DNA from: an uncultured Bacilli bacterium
Lineage (GTDB): Bacteria; Bacillota_I; Bacilli_A; RF39; UBA660
DNA: 49,039 nt
Direction: 5' to 3'
Assembly (NCBI GenBank): GCA_947628585.1
Contig: CANRAL010000005.1
Location: 1-49,039, forward strand
The notes beneath the pieces are model-generated. The model was not told the DNA's origin, made no database searches, and was given only the letters and a program-made list of their open reading frames with translations. A program made the position numbers and the translations under genes. Shown here piece after piece: positions 47,870-49,039 of the stretch. The first letter of the stretch is position 1. Each line of letters opens with the position of its first letter.

Positions 47870-49039
47870 TTAACTAATAACTAAAGTATATGGGTTATTA
47901 ATTGTGCCTGTTCCACCACCTAATTGAACATCGTTGCTAATGTAAAATGTTGGGCGGACCACATGCGTGCTCGGGCCGACATAGGTGCTGAGGACATTAC
48001 CGGGCGCATGCACATCGAACGCAGTGACAGGAGAATCGTATCTTTGAGTTATTAACCATTCCCATAGACCCATATACAACCAGTTACTATCTGTTGCCGA
48101 ACGATAATCATTATTTTCTTGTCCTACAGGCCAACTTCCAATAGGATTACCTTCTTTATCATTTTTTCCAGTATCACCATTATAACCCCATTCTTCAGGA
48201 TATGGTTGTTTACTCCAATTTCTTGGTGATGCCCCATATAAATAGTCACTTACATATAATAAGCCTATTTTTTCAGGATCAGTTTCAGGATTAGCAATTA
48301 AACTTCCCACTTCATTATCATATACTGTTTTTACATTATTAGCTATTCCTATATTTTTCCATGTTGCATTGTCATTGCCCCATACCCATGTATGTTCTTT
48401 TATTAAACTTTGATATTTTTCTTCTATTGTACTTATGTATTTTTTATTTAAATGAATTTTATTAAGTAATGATGTAGACCAATTGGCTACTGTTGCTTCT
48501 GTTCCATTTTCTTGCCATCTATATCCATCTACATGGTCTAATAAACCTTTATATCTATGCGTAAATGCATCTCTATTTTCATTAGACCCTGTTGATGATT
48601 GATAAGCATATGTAGAATATGACCCATGAGTTTCAGAATCGGCTTCAGAATAATTTCCACTATAAGAGGTTGCTCCAGCTCCTAATAATTCTTTATTTGC
48701 ATAATCCGCTTTTACTACTTTTATTCCATCACTATCAAATGTTCCGATTATTCGATATAAATTATTATAGCCTGGGGCTTTTGGATTATCAGAGCATGTT
48801 GTTCCTAAACATATGTAATTATTTACTTTTTCGAATGAGCCTGTATATCTATAACTTTTATCATTTGCTTCTAAATTTGCATTTAGTTCTCCTTCATAAT
48901 CTGCTTTTCCATCATGATAGATTAGATTACTTGCTCCATATTCACTTTCATCATGTAACTTCTTTATACATTCAGCTAGTTCTTCCCCTTCATTACATAC
49001 ATCCATTAAATCATTGGCTATTTTCTTTTCTTGAATTCT
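47870..49039 (-). CDS. Large surface-type protein, 5' end beyond the window
   Basis: The reading frame stays open to the last base (11 codons upstream of the internal ATG at 49006), so only the C-terminal 389 residues are seen. Features: NLIYHDGKADYEGELNANLEANDKSYRYTGSFEKVNNYICLG, NLYRIIGTFD, WSTSLLNKIHLNKKYI, and the end block NWLYMGLWEWLITQRYDSP ... VVRPTFYISNDVQLGGGTGTINNPYTL. This domain recurs in surface or pseudopilin-like proteins of gut Firmicutes; the VRPxFYL and GTGT-x-NPY ending is characteristic. A type IV pilin-like leader may lie outside the window, and a GspE ATPase is present at 14 kb. Codon use is more GC-rich than its neighbours, extremely so at 47951-48040. Confidence 0.75.
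   Translation of the reverse strand, partial: RIQEKKIANDLMDVCNEGEELAECIKKLHDESEYGASNLIYHDGKADYEGELNANLEANDKSYRYTGSFEKVNNYICLGTTCSDNPKAPGYNNLYRIIGTFDSDGIKVVKADYANKELLGAGATSYSGNYSEADSETHGSYSTYAYQSSTGSNENRDAFTHRYKGLLDHVDGYRWQENGTEATVANWSTSLLNKIHLNKKYISTIEEKYQSLIKEHTWVWGNDNATWKNIGIANNVKTVYDNEVGSLIANPETDPEKIGLLYVSDYLYGASPRNWSKQPYPEEWGYNGDTGKNDKEGNPIGSWPVGQENNDYRSATDSNWLYMGLWEWLITQRYDSPVTAFDVHAPGNVLSTYVGPSTHVVRPTFYISNDVQLGGGTGTINNPYTLVIS
47951..48040 (-). other. GC-rich block in the surface gene, candidate DGR variable repeat
   Basis: These 90 bases hold 54 G or C (60%), against about 40% in the adjacent 90 bases of the same gene and much less in the rest of the window. They encode RYDSPVTAFDVHAPGNVL and STYVGPSTHVVRP. 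Many codons end in C (GTC, CTC, AGC, ACC, GGC, CGC, CCC), the reverse of the host preference. Few adenines remain on the coding strand, as expected where AAC-type template codons have been randomised. The position, about 25 codons before the stop, is usual for variable repeats of diversity-generating retroelements. No reverse transcriptase or template repeat is in the window. Confidence 0.45.

Noticed and set aside
1-49039. Alternative genetic code with TGA as tryptophan
   Set aside because: Trp is encoded by TGG throughout and several genes end cleanly in TGA with ATGA overlaps (for example vanZ-like/ybeY).
1-49039. CRISPR arrays or prophage modules
   Set aside because: No regularly spaced repeats, cas genes, capsid, terminase or tail genes were seen; the only mobile traces are the IS element, the relic near 31.2 kb and the PBECR gene.

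Overview
The window comes from a very AT-rich, low-GC Gram-positive bacterium, most likely an uncultured gut member of the Bacilli / Mollicutes-like Firmicutes. The evidence is: a Bacillus-like gene order (yqfC-yqfD-ybeY-dgkA-era-yqzL-recO), Shine-Dalgarno sites of the AGGAGG type, TTG/GTG starts, and the standard code (TGA is used as stop and Trp is TGG, so it is not a Mycoplasma-type code). Several genes point to endospore formation: yqfC, yqfD, spoIIIAH, gerE, gerM, a CotD-like coat protein and a YjcZ-like peptide. Genus-level placement cannot be made from this sequence.

Layout. 0-6.7 kb (minus): the era/recO housekeeping cluster with nfo, a VanZ-like protein and the sporulation pair yqfC/yqfD. 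6.7-9.5 kb (minus): a compact bacteriocin operon with a C39-peptidase ABC exporter, a small membrane protein and two double-glycine precursor peptides that each carry a GxxxG motif. 9.6-11.4 kb (plus): spoIIIAH, gerE and gerM, then tRNA-Arg. 11.5-13.8 kb: a candidate type I toxin/antisense-RNA module beside an intact IS66-family (ISBst12-like) element with an exact 8-bp target duplication. 13.8-17.4 kb: an orphan GspE/PilB ATPase, rseP, cdsA and tRNA-Lys. 17.5-25.8 kb: a large membrane protein, two small membrane proteins, a polysaccharide deacetylase, an ABC-2 exporter pair, xerD and anchored/unknown proteins. 25.8-30.7 kb: a set containing a DUF1292-like protein, a 645-residue helical protein, a ClpB-like single AAA+ protein, a UgtP-like glycolipid synthase and a CmpB-type membrane protein. 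30.9-32.0 kb is accessory: tRNA-Asn, a degenerate transposase remnant and a PBECR-type nuclease-fold gene.

32-38 kb (minus): a ferritin-like protein, an RNase J paralogue that has lost metal ligands, a sigma-factor/unknown pair, a PssD/PssE glycosyltransferase pair, and an MqsR-like/Panacea toxin-antitoxin operon with a palindromic operator. 38-46 kb (minus): cotD-like, rpe, rsgA, prkC, stp, rlmN and fmt, the classic fmt-rlmN-stp-prkC-rsgA-rpe translation/cell-wall signalling operon, and ftsW. 46.2-47.8 kb (plus): yjcZ-like, def and an unknown gene. 47.9 kb to the end: the 3' part of a large surface protein whose C-terminal coding region holds a sharply GC-rich block that looks like a diversity-generating variable repeat.

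The most interesting points are the unannotated two-peptide bacteriocin locus, the GC-rich hypervariable-looking block at 47951-48040, the MqsR/Panacea module with an A7 frameshift at the toxin N-terminus, the degenerate RNase J, the convergent type I toxin-antitoxin candidate, and a 37-bp repeat shared by the xerD 3' end and the bacteriocin operon leader.
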